From positions 380,389 to 444,388 of the forward strand of contig NZ_LMVC01000003.1 of NCBI RefSeq assembly GCF_001510655.1: a DNA stretch of 64,000 bases, written 5' to 3'. Position 1 is the stretch's first letter. Each line of letters opens with the position of its first letter. Under the pieces are notes generated by a model. It worked only from the letters and a program-made list of their open reading frames with translations, did no database searches and was not told where the DNA came from. Below are positions 1 through 7,176 of this stretch, piece by piece. The position numbers and the translations under genes are program-made. The DNA comes from Fictibacillus sp. FJAT-27399 (GTDB lineage: Bacteria > Bacillota > Bacilli > Bacillales > Fictibacillaceae).

Positions 1-1
1 T

Positions 2-397
2 TTTGAAAAAAGCTTTGGATTCGGCATCGGTTCGGGGAACTCTAAATACTATCTCATGCATTTTGCGGAATTTCCGACGAAGGGAATCATCAACGTCCAT
101 AACTGGTGGATCGAGATTCTCGTCAATTACGGAGCTGTTATTTTTGCCGGTTATGTCCTCCTGTATCTCTGGGTCATCCTGCAGCTTTTCCGCATCTTCA
201 GGCAAAGTGATACCCTTTATGAAAAAATGATCAGTGAAGGGCTGCTTGGCGGCATGATTGCTTTCTCGCTTTCCTGCATCAGCCCAAGCTCGCAAATTTC
301 TCTAAACTACCTCTGGCTGCTTTTCGCATTCTCCATCAGCTATATTAATTTCTGGAGAGTGAAACAAAATGAGGTTCAATATCGACCAAAGAAGTAA
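2..397 (+). CDS. tuaE: Teichuronic acid polymerase TuaE-like, C-terminal part (Wzy/O-antigen ligase family)
   Basis: The reading frame is open from base 2 to the stop at 397, so only the last 131 residues are present. Visible are an FGFGIGSGN-type glycine-rich loop, the segment HNWWIEILVNYG and at least three hydrophobic helices, typical of the C-terminal end of Wzy/O-antigen-ligase-type polymerases. In B. subtilis tuaE lies just before tuaF, and a TuaF-like gene follows here after 12 bp. By family knowledge it would polymerise lipid-linked teichuronic acid repeats at the membrane; this is inferred from context and partial sequence. The first methionine codon, at 56, is internal. Confidence 0.72.
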   Translation, partial: FEKSFGFGIGSGNSKYYLMHFAEFPTKGIINVHNWWIEILVNYGAVIFAGYVLLYLWVILQLFRIFRQSDTLYEKMISEGLLGGMIAFSLSCISPSSQISLNYLWLLFAFSISYINFWRVKQNEVQYRPKK

Positions 398-409
398 GGG
401 AGTAAGTGT

Positions 410-1078
410 ATGGACAAGCAAATGAAAGAAATCACGGAAAGTATCTGGCAGCGGTTCAAAAAATTCTTCGTTCTATTGCTGCTGATTCCTGTTTTAACGA
501 CAGTGATCGCCTACTTTATGGCTTCAAAAGCGCCGAGCACGTCCCAGGCGACCGCGAAAGTGAAGCTGGGACAAGCTGAAAACTCCATCCTGAACACGCC
601 GGACAGTGCGAAAGAGTACCTTACGAGCGAAGAGTTTTTACGTTCTGTCAAAGGTTTGAACAAGGATGAAGAAAAGGCGATGAAAGACAAACTTCAGGTC
701 GTTCCTGAAACAGATACGATCATCACGCTGTCATTGATGGATGAGGATAAAAGCAAAGCAAAGTCCCAATTGAAGCCAGTGGTGAAAGAATTCATGAAAG
801 AAAGCAACCACCAAACTGAAAAATGGAAAACAACACTGGAGGATCAAATCAAGAAGGTAGAAGGAACACAAGTCTCTGGTGAAGGCACCATTAAGAAAGA
901 AGAATATTTATTTGACCTGAAAACAAGAGTGCTGAAAGTAAAAGAACCAAAGCTTCTTGAAAAAGTAGGTACGACAGACATGGCCGGGGATCCGAAAAGG
1001 AAGGCTGTGCTGGGTCTCCTGGTAGGACTGATGCTTAGCGCCTCCATTCTGCTGCTGCCGGAAATTTTTAAAAAGTAG
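410..1078 (+). CDS. tuaF: TuaF-like membrane protein, Wzz-type chain-length regulator
   Basis: 222 residues with the topology of polysaccharide chain-length (Wzz-like) proteins: a membrane helix near residues 18-38, a charged, coiled-coil-prone extracytoplasmic middle part, and a second helix near residues 198-217. B. subtilis TuaF is of similar size. An AAGGGAG ribosome site lies 7 bases before the ATG. The gene follows tuaE closely, so the two are probably one operon. Odd: in B. subtilis tuaG and tuaH separate this gene from tagO, and here they are absent. A role in length control of teichuronic acid is inferred from synteny and architecture. Confidence 0.7.
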   Translation: MDKQMKEITESIWQRFKKFFVLLLLIPVLTTVIAYFMASKAPSTSQATAKVKLGQAENSILNTPDSAKEYLTSEEFLRSVKGLNKDEEKAMKDKLQVVPETDTIITLSLMDEDKSKAKSQLKPVVKEFMKESNHQTEKWKTTLEDQIKKVEGTQVSGEGTIKKEEYLFDLKTRVLKVKEPKLLEKVGTTDMAGDPKRKAVLGLLVGLMLSASILLLPEIFKK

Positions 1079-1172
1079 CTTCAAACCTCTGTTTTAGTGG
1101 TAAAGAGTAGAGATGATCGGCAATTATGAAGCGGAAATTCCGGTTCTTCGCCGGACAAGCATAGTTTTACTT

Positions 1173-1199
1173 TTGTTTATCACGGTTTCGAGATATAAT
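1173..1199 (+). promoter_or_regulatory. Possible SigA promoter for tagO
   Basis: A perfect TATAAT (1194-1199) lies about 100 bp before tagO. The upstream hexamer TTGTTT (1173-1178) is only 15 bp away, so the -35 assignment is weak. It sits in the 224-bp gap between tuaF and tagO, and no tuaF terminator is seen. Confidence 0.35.
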
Positions 1200-1302
1200 T
1201 TCTGAAGAAGATGAATGCGAATTTTCATGGGGCGTTGTTGGGCAACATAAGCAGGAGGACCCTTGCTTAAATCCATTGAAGAGTTGGAAAAAGAGGGATA
1301 AC

Positions 1303-2385
1303 ATGAATGTTCAATTGATCATTGCTGCGGTGGTGTCGTTCGCGGTTGTCGTGGTCGCCATGCCTTTTATCATTAAGCTGGCGGTCCGCCTGAATGTGAC
1401 CGACAAACCAAATCAACGAAAAGTACATCAAAAATTAATGCCTCGCTGGGGCGGAGTCGGTATCTTCCTTGGCGTAGTTGTCGGATATTTTGTCTCGGGC
1501 CTGTATGAAATGCAGCTAACCGGGATTATTGTAGGTGCAGTTCTTATTGTCGTGATTGGCATGATTGACGATAAATACGAATTAAGTGCGAGAGTTAAGC
1601 TTGTCGGCCAGATTTTTGCGGCCCTTCTCGTAGCTTCTACAGGATTAACCATTGAATTGATCACCATACCTTTTGTTGGTACATTTCATTTAGGTCCATG
1701 GGCATACATCACGACTATCTTCTGGATTATCGCCATCACCAATGCGATCAATCTGATTGACGGCCTGGATGGCCTGGCAGCGGGTGTATCTGTCATCGTG
1801 ATGGTGACCATCGCGATCATGGCGGGATTAAACGGAAACATGATGATTCTTTCCCTCGCCCTCATCATCGCAGCTTCTACTGCAGGCTTCCTGATGTACA
1901 ACTTTAATCCGGCCAAAATCTTTATGGGTGATGCAGGATCTCTGTTCCTCGGCTACTCCATATCGATTCTGTCACTGCTCGGACTGTATAAAAGCGTTAC
2001 TCTGTTTAGTTTCGTTGTACCGATCATCATCCTTGGCGTCCCGGTTTTCGATACTTCCTTTGCCATCATCCGCAGAATGGCCAACAAAAAGCCGATTTCT
2101 GCACCGGATAAAGGACATCTGCATCACCGTCTGATCAACTTGGGATGGTCCCACCGCAAGACCGTACTCGTGATCTACGCGCTCAGCATCGTGTTCAGCG
2201 TCGCTGCCGTCGTGTTTGAATCCAGTACACTGTGGGGCTCTGTCGTGATCATCATCGGACTTCTGCTGATGCTTGAAGTCATCGCAGAGATCATCGGACT
2301 CGTCCATCACAAATACCGCCCGGTGCTCTTCCTCTACAAGAAGTTCATCGGCACCATGCAGGTCAACAGCCCGGACAAGGAATAA
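1303..2385 (+). CDS. tagO: Undecaprenyl-phosphate N-acetylglucosaminyl 1-phosphate transferase TagO
   Basis: TagO transfers GlcNAc-1-phosphate from UDP-GlcNAc to undecaprenyl phosphate, the first step of wall teichoic acid (and often teichuronic acid) synthesis. The 360-residue polytopic protein has the MraY/WecA signatures: MIDDK at 87-91, the catalytic segment NAINLIDGLDG at 147-157, MGDAGSLFLG after it, and HLHHR at 272-276. B. subtilis TagO has 358 residues. The frame opens upstream at a TTG (1276), but the ATG at 1303 is preceded by AGAGGG at suitable spacing and matches the family N-terminus. A palindromic repeat with a T run lies just after the stop. Confidence 0.95.
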   Translation: MNVQLIIAAVVSFAVVVVAMPFIIKLAVRLNVTDKPNQRKVHQKLMPRWGGVGIFLGVVVGYFVSGLYEMQLTGIIVGAVLIVVIGMIDDKYELSARVKLVGQIFAALLVASTGLTIELITIPFVGTFHLGPWAYITTIFWIIAITNAINLIDGLDGLAAGVSVIVMVTIAIMAGLNGNMMILSLALIIAASTAGFLMYNFNPAKIFMGDAGSLFLGYSISILSLLGLYKSVTLFSFVVPIIILGVPVFDTSFAIIRRMANKKPISAPDKGHLHHRLINLGWSHRKTVLVIYALSIVFSVAAVVFESSTLWGSVVIIIGLLLMLEVIAEIIGLVHHKYRPVLFLYKKFIGTMQVNSPDKE

Positions 2386-2395
2386 CTAAATATAA

Positions 2396-2445
2396 GGTGC
2401 CAGGCACCCGTTTTTGACATATGTCAAAAGCCGGTGCCTGGCACC
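2396..2445. repeat. 50-bp triple-palindrome repeat, copy 1 (doubles as tagO terminator)
   Basis: Two 13-bp arms, GGTGCCAGGCACC and GGTGCCTGGCACC, each a palindrome in itself, flank a third perfect palindrome TTTTGACATATGTCAAAA. The arms are also mutually complementary, so the whole 50 bp can fold into one long hairpin. A T run follows directly, and at 10 bp after the tagO stop it would work as an intrinsic terminator. Confidence 0.9.
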
Positions 2446-2633
2446 TTTTTTGTTTGTCTCACAGGCTTGTATAGGAATATGTTCAAGTAGAAAACTCTCT
2501 CCCCTTAAGCTTGTTCAAAAAGCGTTAAATAAGGGAGATGTGAGGCTTACAGAAGGGGGATGCTCTCCTTCTATACTCTATCACTAGGGTAGTAGGCCCT
2601 CATTTAAAGGCATAACTGCGCAGCCAGTGACGC
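2446..2633. other. Intergenic stretch without a recognisable gene
   Basis: Between the repeat after tagO and the 21-bp array I see no plausible coding frame with a ribosome site, no RNA gene and no clear promoter. Confidence 0.5.
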
Positions 2634-2759
2634 TTACTTGCAAAAATAACTGTTTTACTTGCGAAATTAGTCGGATTACTTGCGGTTCGACACAAAATAC
2701 TTGCGAAACTTATCCAATTACTTGCGAAAACCTAAACTTTACTTGCAAACTAAAGCATT
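2634..2759 (+). repeat. 21-bp tandem array 1, six units starting TTACTTGC
   Basis: The octamer TTACTTGC (once ATACTTGC) starts at 2634, 2655, 2676, 2697, 2718 and 2739, exactly 21 bp apart. The rest of each unit is variable but often continues with GAAA or GGTTCGACAC. After the last unit come TTTTTC and an A-rich tail that runs into the tagV terminator. A frame through the array encodes a 7-residue repeat with Thr-Cys in each unit, without a ribosome site. A second array with the same period lies at 61792-61917 on the other strand. Function unknown. Confidence 0.9.
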
Positions 2760-2777
2760 TTTCAAAAAAGGCACAAA

Positions 2778-2803
2778 AAAAACCCCGCCAATCGGCGGGT
2801 TTC
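2778..2803 (-). terminator. Terminator of tagV
   Basis: CCCGCC (2784-2789) and GGCGGG (2794-2799) pair around AATC; read on the minus strand the hairpin is followed by a T8 run (2775-2782 as A's). It lies 10 bp beyond the tagV stop. Confidence 0.85.
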
Positions 2804-2812
2804 TTCTTTATC

Positions 2813-3895
2813 TTATTCTCCTGTTCCCTGACTTTGCTCGCTAGTCCCATCAGAACTGCTGCTGTCAGCGGAAGCGGAGCCTTTTCCTTTATAATTAAGG
2901 ATCTCTCTAATACGGTCTCTTACTTTTTGAACGACTTGCTCATCAGGGCTGAAGTAGTAAACACCGTTAATGTATTCATCCTGTCCACCGATGTTCATGC
3001 GTTCAAGTTCTTTACTTTGAATTTGTTTGTAGAAGTTTCTCATGCCGAACATTTCTTTTAAGGAGATATTCGTTTGAACGTTGTCTCCTACAGAGTTCAG
3101 CAGGTTGTCCGCCCTTGAGATGGACTTGATGGACAGCGCTTTGTCCGCTACAGCTTTCATTGCCTGCTGCTGGCGTTCCTGGCGTCCAAAGTCCCCGCGT
3201 TTATCCTGTTTACGCATTTGTACGTAGGTTAGTGCTTCGTCGCCGTTCAGATCCATTTTTCCTTTATGGAAGTAGATCTTGTGGCCTTTCAAGTTCTTCT
3301 GATAGAAGTCGAATGGTACGTCTACTGTAATTCCACCGACAGAGTCAACAACTTCTTTGAAGCCCTGGAAGTTTGTACGTACATAGTAATCGATCGGAAC
3401 ATCAAGGAAATGCTCTACCGCATCAATCGTAGCCTGCTCTTTATGGCCTTTTTTGCCGTAAGCATAAGCATGGGTGATTTTGTCTTTGCGTCCCACATCA
3501 GGCAAGTACGTTCTAGTATCCCTTGGGATACTTACAATCGATGCTTCCTTGGTATCCGGGTTGATGGTCAGTACCATCAGCGCATCGGAATGGCCTGGTG
3601 AGCCTTTATAGTCTTCGACACCCATCAGGAGAATGTTGACAGGGTCTTTACCCATTGTGACTTTATCCATGCGAAGATCGGATTTGTTGCCATGGGCAAG
3701 TCCTTTATAGCTGTTGTCTGCCGTTGATTTAACCTTATACGCTAAATAGCCGGCATACGCGACTCCGCCCAGCATACAAAGCACAAGGAGAACGAGAATA
3801 ATACGGATCAAGCGCCGAAAAGGACGGCGTTTCCTTTTCTTGACTCTCCTTCTGACAAGCCGTGTAGGCTGCCTTTCTTCATTATAATAACTCAT
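2813..3895 (-). CDS. tagV: LytR-CpsA-Psr (LCP) family wall polymer ligase TagV-like
   Basis: LCP enzymes transfer completed anionic polymers such as teichoic acid from undecaprenyl pyrophosphate to peptidoglycan outside the membrane. The 360-residue protein has a short, strongly basic cytoplasmic tail (RRRVKKRKRR), one membrane anchor near residues 30-52 and an LCP domain from about residue 80 to 300. That domain includes NILLMGVED, SDALMVLTI, SIPRDT and the arginine-rich RGDFGRQERQQ. The C-terminus is a Ser/Gly-rich tail. Its place between tagO and yvyE matches B. subtilis yvhJ (tagV), though here it is on the opposite strand to tagO. Confidence 0.9.
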   Translation of the reverse strand: MSYYNEERQPTRLVRRRVKKRKRRPFRRLIRIILVLLVLCMLGGVAYAGYLAYKVKSTADNSYKGLAHGNKSDLRMDKVTMGKDPVNILLMGVEDYKGSPGHSDALMVLTINPDTKEASIVSIPRDTRTYLPDVGRKDKITHAYAYGKKGHKEQATIDAVEHFLDVPIDYYVRTNFQGFKEVVDSVGGITVDVPFDFYQKNLKGHKIYFHKGKMDLNGDEALTYVQMRKQDKRGDFGRQERQQQAMKAVADKALSIKSISRADNLLNSVGDNVQTNISLKEMFGMRNFYKQIQSKELERMNIGGQDEYINGVYYFSPDEQVVQKVRDRIREILNYKGKGSASADSSSSDGTSEQSQGTGE

Positions 3896-3999
3896 GTTTT
3901 ATTCCTCACTTTAACGGAAAAGTTCCCTAATTGATCTCTCAATAATTCAACCCTACAGTCCATAGGTTTCGACAATATCTGAGATAAATGGGGATAGAA

Positions 4000-4635
4000 T
4001 CACAAGATTTTTTCTTCCAGATATTCCAATGAACCGTCTTCTATTGTAGCATGTGCATTCGTGAGGTTTATTAAGTATTCTTTAAAGTTTTGTAAGTCTT
4101 TTACCGCAACATACGTTAAAATTTCGACCTGTTCGAGGTAATTGATCTCTTTGATCATATAGGGAGAGGACCTTATATCGTTTTCTACTTTGCCGAGAAG
4201 AGTGTAGTCGATTTTAGTATGCACAATTTGCATGAGTTTCCGTTCGACGACCCCGATGGCGTTCAATCCTTCGCTCACACTCTTCCCGTAAGCGCGTATC
4301 AATCCTCCTGCTCCGAGTTTAATGCCGCCGAAGTAACGGGTAACCACAACGACTACATCTTTTAATTTCCTTTTTTTCAGAACTTCTAACATCGGAACAC
4401 CGGCTGTACCGCTCGGCTCTCCATCATCATTCGCCTTTTGGATATGGTCATGCTCCCCTATCAGATAGGCGGAACAGTTATGGTTGGCGCTATGATGCAT
4501 TTTTTTGATGCGTTGAATAAATTCTATCGCTTCTGCCTCAGTCGTTGCCCTGGCGAAATGAGCGATGAACCTTGACCGCTCGATGACAATCTCATGCTCG
4601 CCGGTTTCTTTGACAGTAAAATAATTGGATAACAT
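4000..4635 (-). CDS. yvyE: YigZ/IMPACT family protein YvyE
   Basis: 211 residues, the usual length. The N-terminal UPF0029/IMPACT domain shows SRFIAHFA, HHSANHNCSAYLIG, NDDGEPSGTAG and VVVTRYFGGIKLGAGGLIRAYG; a DUF1949-type ferredoxin-like domain makes up the last ~65 residues. Start at 4635 is supported by AGGAGC upstream. The family is linked to translation regulation and proline-related phenotypes, but its biochemical role is not settled. It is transcribed away from degS, as in B. subtilis. Confidence 0.92.
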   Translation of the reverse strand: MLSNYFTVKETGEHEIVIERSRFIAHFARATTEAEAIEFIQRIKKMHHSANHNCSAYLIGEHDHIQKANDDGEPSGTAGVPMLEVLKKRKLKDVVVVVTRYFGGIKLGAGGLIRAYGKSVSEGLNAIGVVERKLMQIVHTKIDYTLLGKVENDIRSSPYMIKEINYLEQVEILTYVAVKDLQNFKEYLINLTNAHATIEDGSLEYLEEKIL

Positions 4636-4981
4636 TTTTAACGTGCTCCTTACTAATGGATTTAAGTAAAAACCTTTAATTAGTAATAAATTTCAATAAG
4701 ATAAATGGTAATGGAAAAATGTAAAGTTCTCATAAAAATTATCCCGAAAAAACTACAAATTAAGGGGATTTAGTGCTATCCTTCATTATAAGGCGCGAGC
4801 AACCTTCCTACAAATTTCTTTGCAGAATAGACATAAACTTCCTTTTTCATACGAAAGATTTATGGAATAAATGTTTTTATTTGGATTCATGGTAAGAAAG
4901 ACCCAAGCTTAAATTAGGTAGGATGGTTCTAGAACTAAAGTCTGTTCTTCTTTATCGTTTTAATTGGAGGATATTTACAAG
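4636..4981. other. Divergent intergenic region yvyE / degS
   Basis: About 345 bp, AT-rich, containing the control regions of both flanking genes. I see no convincing -35/-10 pair and no hairpin with a T run. The only clear signal is the TTGGAGG ribosome site of degS at 4964-4970. Confidence 0.5.
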
Positions 4982-6142
4982 ATGGCAGCTAAAACACAAA
5001 TCGATCCAAAGCTTTTAGATGGCATTCTTACAGAAACCATCAATACCGTTAAAGTAAGCCAGACTCAAGTGTTTGATATCAGCGAGGAATCTCGGCAGGA
5101 GTTTCTTCGGCTGAATAAAGAGCTTGAAGATGTGAAGGAAAAAGCGCTCGAGGCCATTGACCGGTCGGACCTGCTTGAAGAAAGGTCCAAGTTTGCCAGG
5201 TCAAAGCTCGCTCAAGTAAGCAAACATTTTCAAAAGTACAGTGAGGGCGATATTCGCGACGCATACGAAAGCGCGAACGCCATTCAGATCGAAATGTCCA
5301 TTGCCCGCCAGACTGAAAAACAGCTGCGGGAAAAACGAAACGATTTGGAAAGGCGCTTAAATGGCCTGAAAGAGACGGTGTCTAAAGCAGAATCACTCGT
5401 CGGCCAGATATCGGTTGTCCTGAACTATTTAAGCGGAGATTTACTGAAAATTAATGAGCTTGTGGAAGATGCCAAGCAAAAGCAGGAATTTGGCCTTCAG
5501 ATCATTGAAGCTCAAGAGGAAGAACGCCGCCGGGTATCACGTGAGATCCATGACGGTCCGGCCCAGCTTATGGCTAATGTGTTGATTCGTTCCGAGCTGG
5601 TCGAAAAGGTGTTTAATGAAAAAGGTACAAAAGCAGCAGTAACTGAAATTAGAGACTTAAGAGAGATGGTCAGAGCCTCCTTAAGGGAAGTCAGGAGAAT
5701 TATCTATGATCTCCGGCCAATGGCGCTTGATGACCTTGGGCTCGTCCCTACATTAAAAAAATACTTGCGCAACGTCCAGGAAAGTACCGGTATTGAGATC
5801 GAACTCGTTCCGATGGGGAATGAGCGGAGATTTCATACGAAGATGGAAATAGCGTTATTTCGATTGATTCAAGAAGCTGTCCAGAATTCTTGCAAGCATG
5901 CAGAGCCGAAGAACATCTCGGTGAAAATTGAATTCACGGACCGCAATGTATCCTTATTTGTAAAAGATGACGGAAAAGGTTTCGATGCCACAGTACCGCA
6001 AAAGACCAATTCATTTGGGCTGATCGGCATGAGAGAACGCGTGGAGCTGCTGGAAGGCACTCTGAAAATCAATTCGCGTCTAAACATTGGAACCAACGTT
6101 TATATTCAAATACCTATACGAGATCGGGAGGGTTCAGAATGA
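4982..6142 (+). CDS. degS: Cytoplasmic sensor histidine kinase DegS
   Basis: DegS phosphorylates DegU and controls exoenzymes, competence, motility and biofilm formation. 386 residues (385 in B. subtilis), without membrane helices. A long coiled-coil sensor region (about 30-180) leads to a HisKA_3 dimerisation domain with phospho-acceptor His190 in VSREIHDGP. The C-terminal HATPase has DDGKGFD and [11 protein letters not shown]. The frame also opens at a TTG (4964), but that triplet is part of the ribosome site TTGGAGG; the ATG at 4982 is the proper start. The stop overlaps the degU start (ATGA), giving translational coupling. Confidence 0.97.
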   Translation: MAAKTQIDPKLLDGILTETINTVKVSQTQVFDISEESRQEFLRLNKELEDVKEKALEAIDRSDLLEERSKFARSKLAQVSKHFQKYSEGDIRDAYESANAIQIEMSIARQTEKQLREKRNDLERRLNGLKETVSKAESLVGQISVVLNYLSGDLLKINELVEDAKQKQEFGLQIIEAQEEERRRVSREIHDGPAQLMANVLIRSELVEKVFNEKGTKAAVTEIRDLREMVRASLREVRRIIYDLRPMALDDLGLVPTLKKYLRNVQESTGIEIELVPMGNERRFHTKMEIALFRLIQEAVQNSCKHAEPKNISVKIEFTDRNVSLFVKDDGKGFDATVPQKTNSFGLIGMRERVELLEGTLKINSRLNIGTNVYIQIPIRDREGSE

Positions 6143-6879
6143 GAAGTGTAGATGTTTATGAATCCAGTGCCTCTGCACCGGACAAAACAAGAATTGCAAT
6201 TATTGATGACCATCGATTGTTCCGGGAAGGCGTAAAGCGCATCCTGGATATGGAGGACGAATTCTCTGTTGTAGCCGAAGGAGATGACGGTTCAGAAGCC
6301 GAGGATATCGTGAACGAGCACCATCCTGATGTTGTGCTGATGGATATCAACATGCCGCATATCAATGGTGTAGAAGCAACTCGCCGTTTGGTTGAAAAGG
6401 CTCCCGATACGAAAGTGATCATTCTCTCCATCCATGATGACGAGACCTATGTGACGCATGCGGTTCAGACAGGGGCTTCCGGCTACCTGTTAAAAGAAAT
6501 GGATGCTGACTCCCTGATCGAAGCAGTGAAAGTCGTAGCAGATGGCGGAGCGTATCTTCACCCGAAGATCACGTACAATCTATTAAATGAGTTCCGCCGT
6601 TTGTCTACAACAACGAAGAACAATGCCAACAATCCGAACAACATCGGCCTTAACGAAATTGAGTACCGCAAACCGCTTCATATCCTGACACGCCGTGAAT
6701 GTGAAGTACTGCAATTGCTGGCAGACGGAAAAAGCAACCGCGGTATCGGAGAAGACCTGTTCATCTCTGAGAAAACGGTTAAAAACCATGTGAGCAATAT
6801 TCTTCAAAAAATGAACGTGAACGACCGAACCCAGGCGGTTGTTGAAGCCATTAAAAACGGCTGGGTAAAAGTAAAATAG
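6139..6879 (+). CDS. degU: Response regulator DegU (NarL/FixJ family)
   Basis: Receiver domain at about 18-135 with acidic pair Asp23-Asp24 and phospho-acceptor Asp69 in VVLMDINMP; LuxR/GerE-type helix-turn-helix in the last 65 residues ([23 protein letters not shown], then [16 protein letters not shown]). At 246 residues it is longer than B. subtilis DegU (229). The extra residues are at the N-terminus, about 13 before the conserved IAIIDDH, and in a linker with NNANNPNN. The start chosen overlaps the degS stop by 4 bases; an internal start is possible but no methionine lies close to the domain edge. Confidence 0.97.
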   Translation: MRSVDVYESSASAPDKTRIAIIDDHRLFREGVKRILDMEDEFSVVAEGDDGSEAEDIVNEHHPDVVLMDINMPHINGVEATRRLVEKAPDTKVIILSIHDDETYVTHAVQTGASGYLLKEMDADSLIEAVKVVADGGAYLHPKITYNLLNEFRRLSTTTKNNANNPNNIGLNEIEYRKPLHILTRRECEVLQLLADGKSNRGIGEDLFISEKTVKNHVSNILQKMNVNDRTQAVVEAIKNGWVKVK

Positions 6880-6892
6880 TAAATGCTTGTGG

Positions 6893-6922
6893 AAGCCCGG
6901 TTCTGTTTGAGCCAGGCTTTTT
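6893..6922 (+). terminator. Terminator of degSU
   Basis: An imperfect hairpin (AGCCCGG paired with CCAGGCT) is followed by T7. The right arm and T run pass directly into the first bases of the structured repeat that follows. Confidence 0.7.
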
Positions 6923-7161
6923 TTATTTGTTAACCTTTGCAGCTCATGAGGGCGGTTGATCTCCGTTCCAGGATGCTCGCTTTTACCGGCGTAAACGCCT
7001 ACTTTCGCAGGGCGTGCGCTGAACCCCTCGGCGCAAGCGCCTGCGGGTTTCACCTGTCACACTCGTCCCGCTGGAGTCTCGCACCTTGCACTCCAATCAA
7101 CTTGTCAATGAAGGCACTTTACAGAAATGTTTCCAAAGCAACAATCTTTTAGAAAACAGCC
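6913..7161. repeat. MITE-like structured repeat, copy A (degenerate)
   Basis: Shares with copies at 11048-11278 and 34120-34421 the blocks GTTGATxTCCGTTxCAGG, ATGCTCGCTTTxCCG, CTCGGCGCxxGCGCCTG, AGTCTCGC, CTCCAATCAACTT and GCAACAATCTTTTAGAAAA. The ends are inverted relative to each other (GGCTxTTTT at the left, GAAAACAGCC at the right). It lies between the convergent genes degU and the MHYT kinase. The middle is more diverged than in the other two copies. Short frames inside it are not genes. Confidence 0.8.
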
Positions 7162-7176
7162 TTCATTTAAAACCCT

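Noticed and set aside
1972-2310. Antisense frame of 112 codons within tagO
   Set aside because: No ribosome site, low-complexity charged composition and complete overlap with a well-conserved gene.
2634-2759. 21-bp array as a CRISPR array
   Set aside because: The constant part is only 8 bases and the variable part 13, far shorter than CRISPR repeats and spacers; no cas genes are present.
6583-7053. Minus-strand frame of 156 codons across the degU end and repeat A
   Set aside because: It crosses the degU terminator and repeat sequence, has no recognisable domain and opposes degU.
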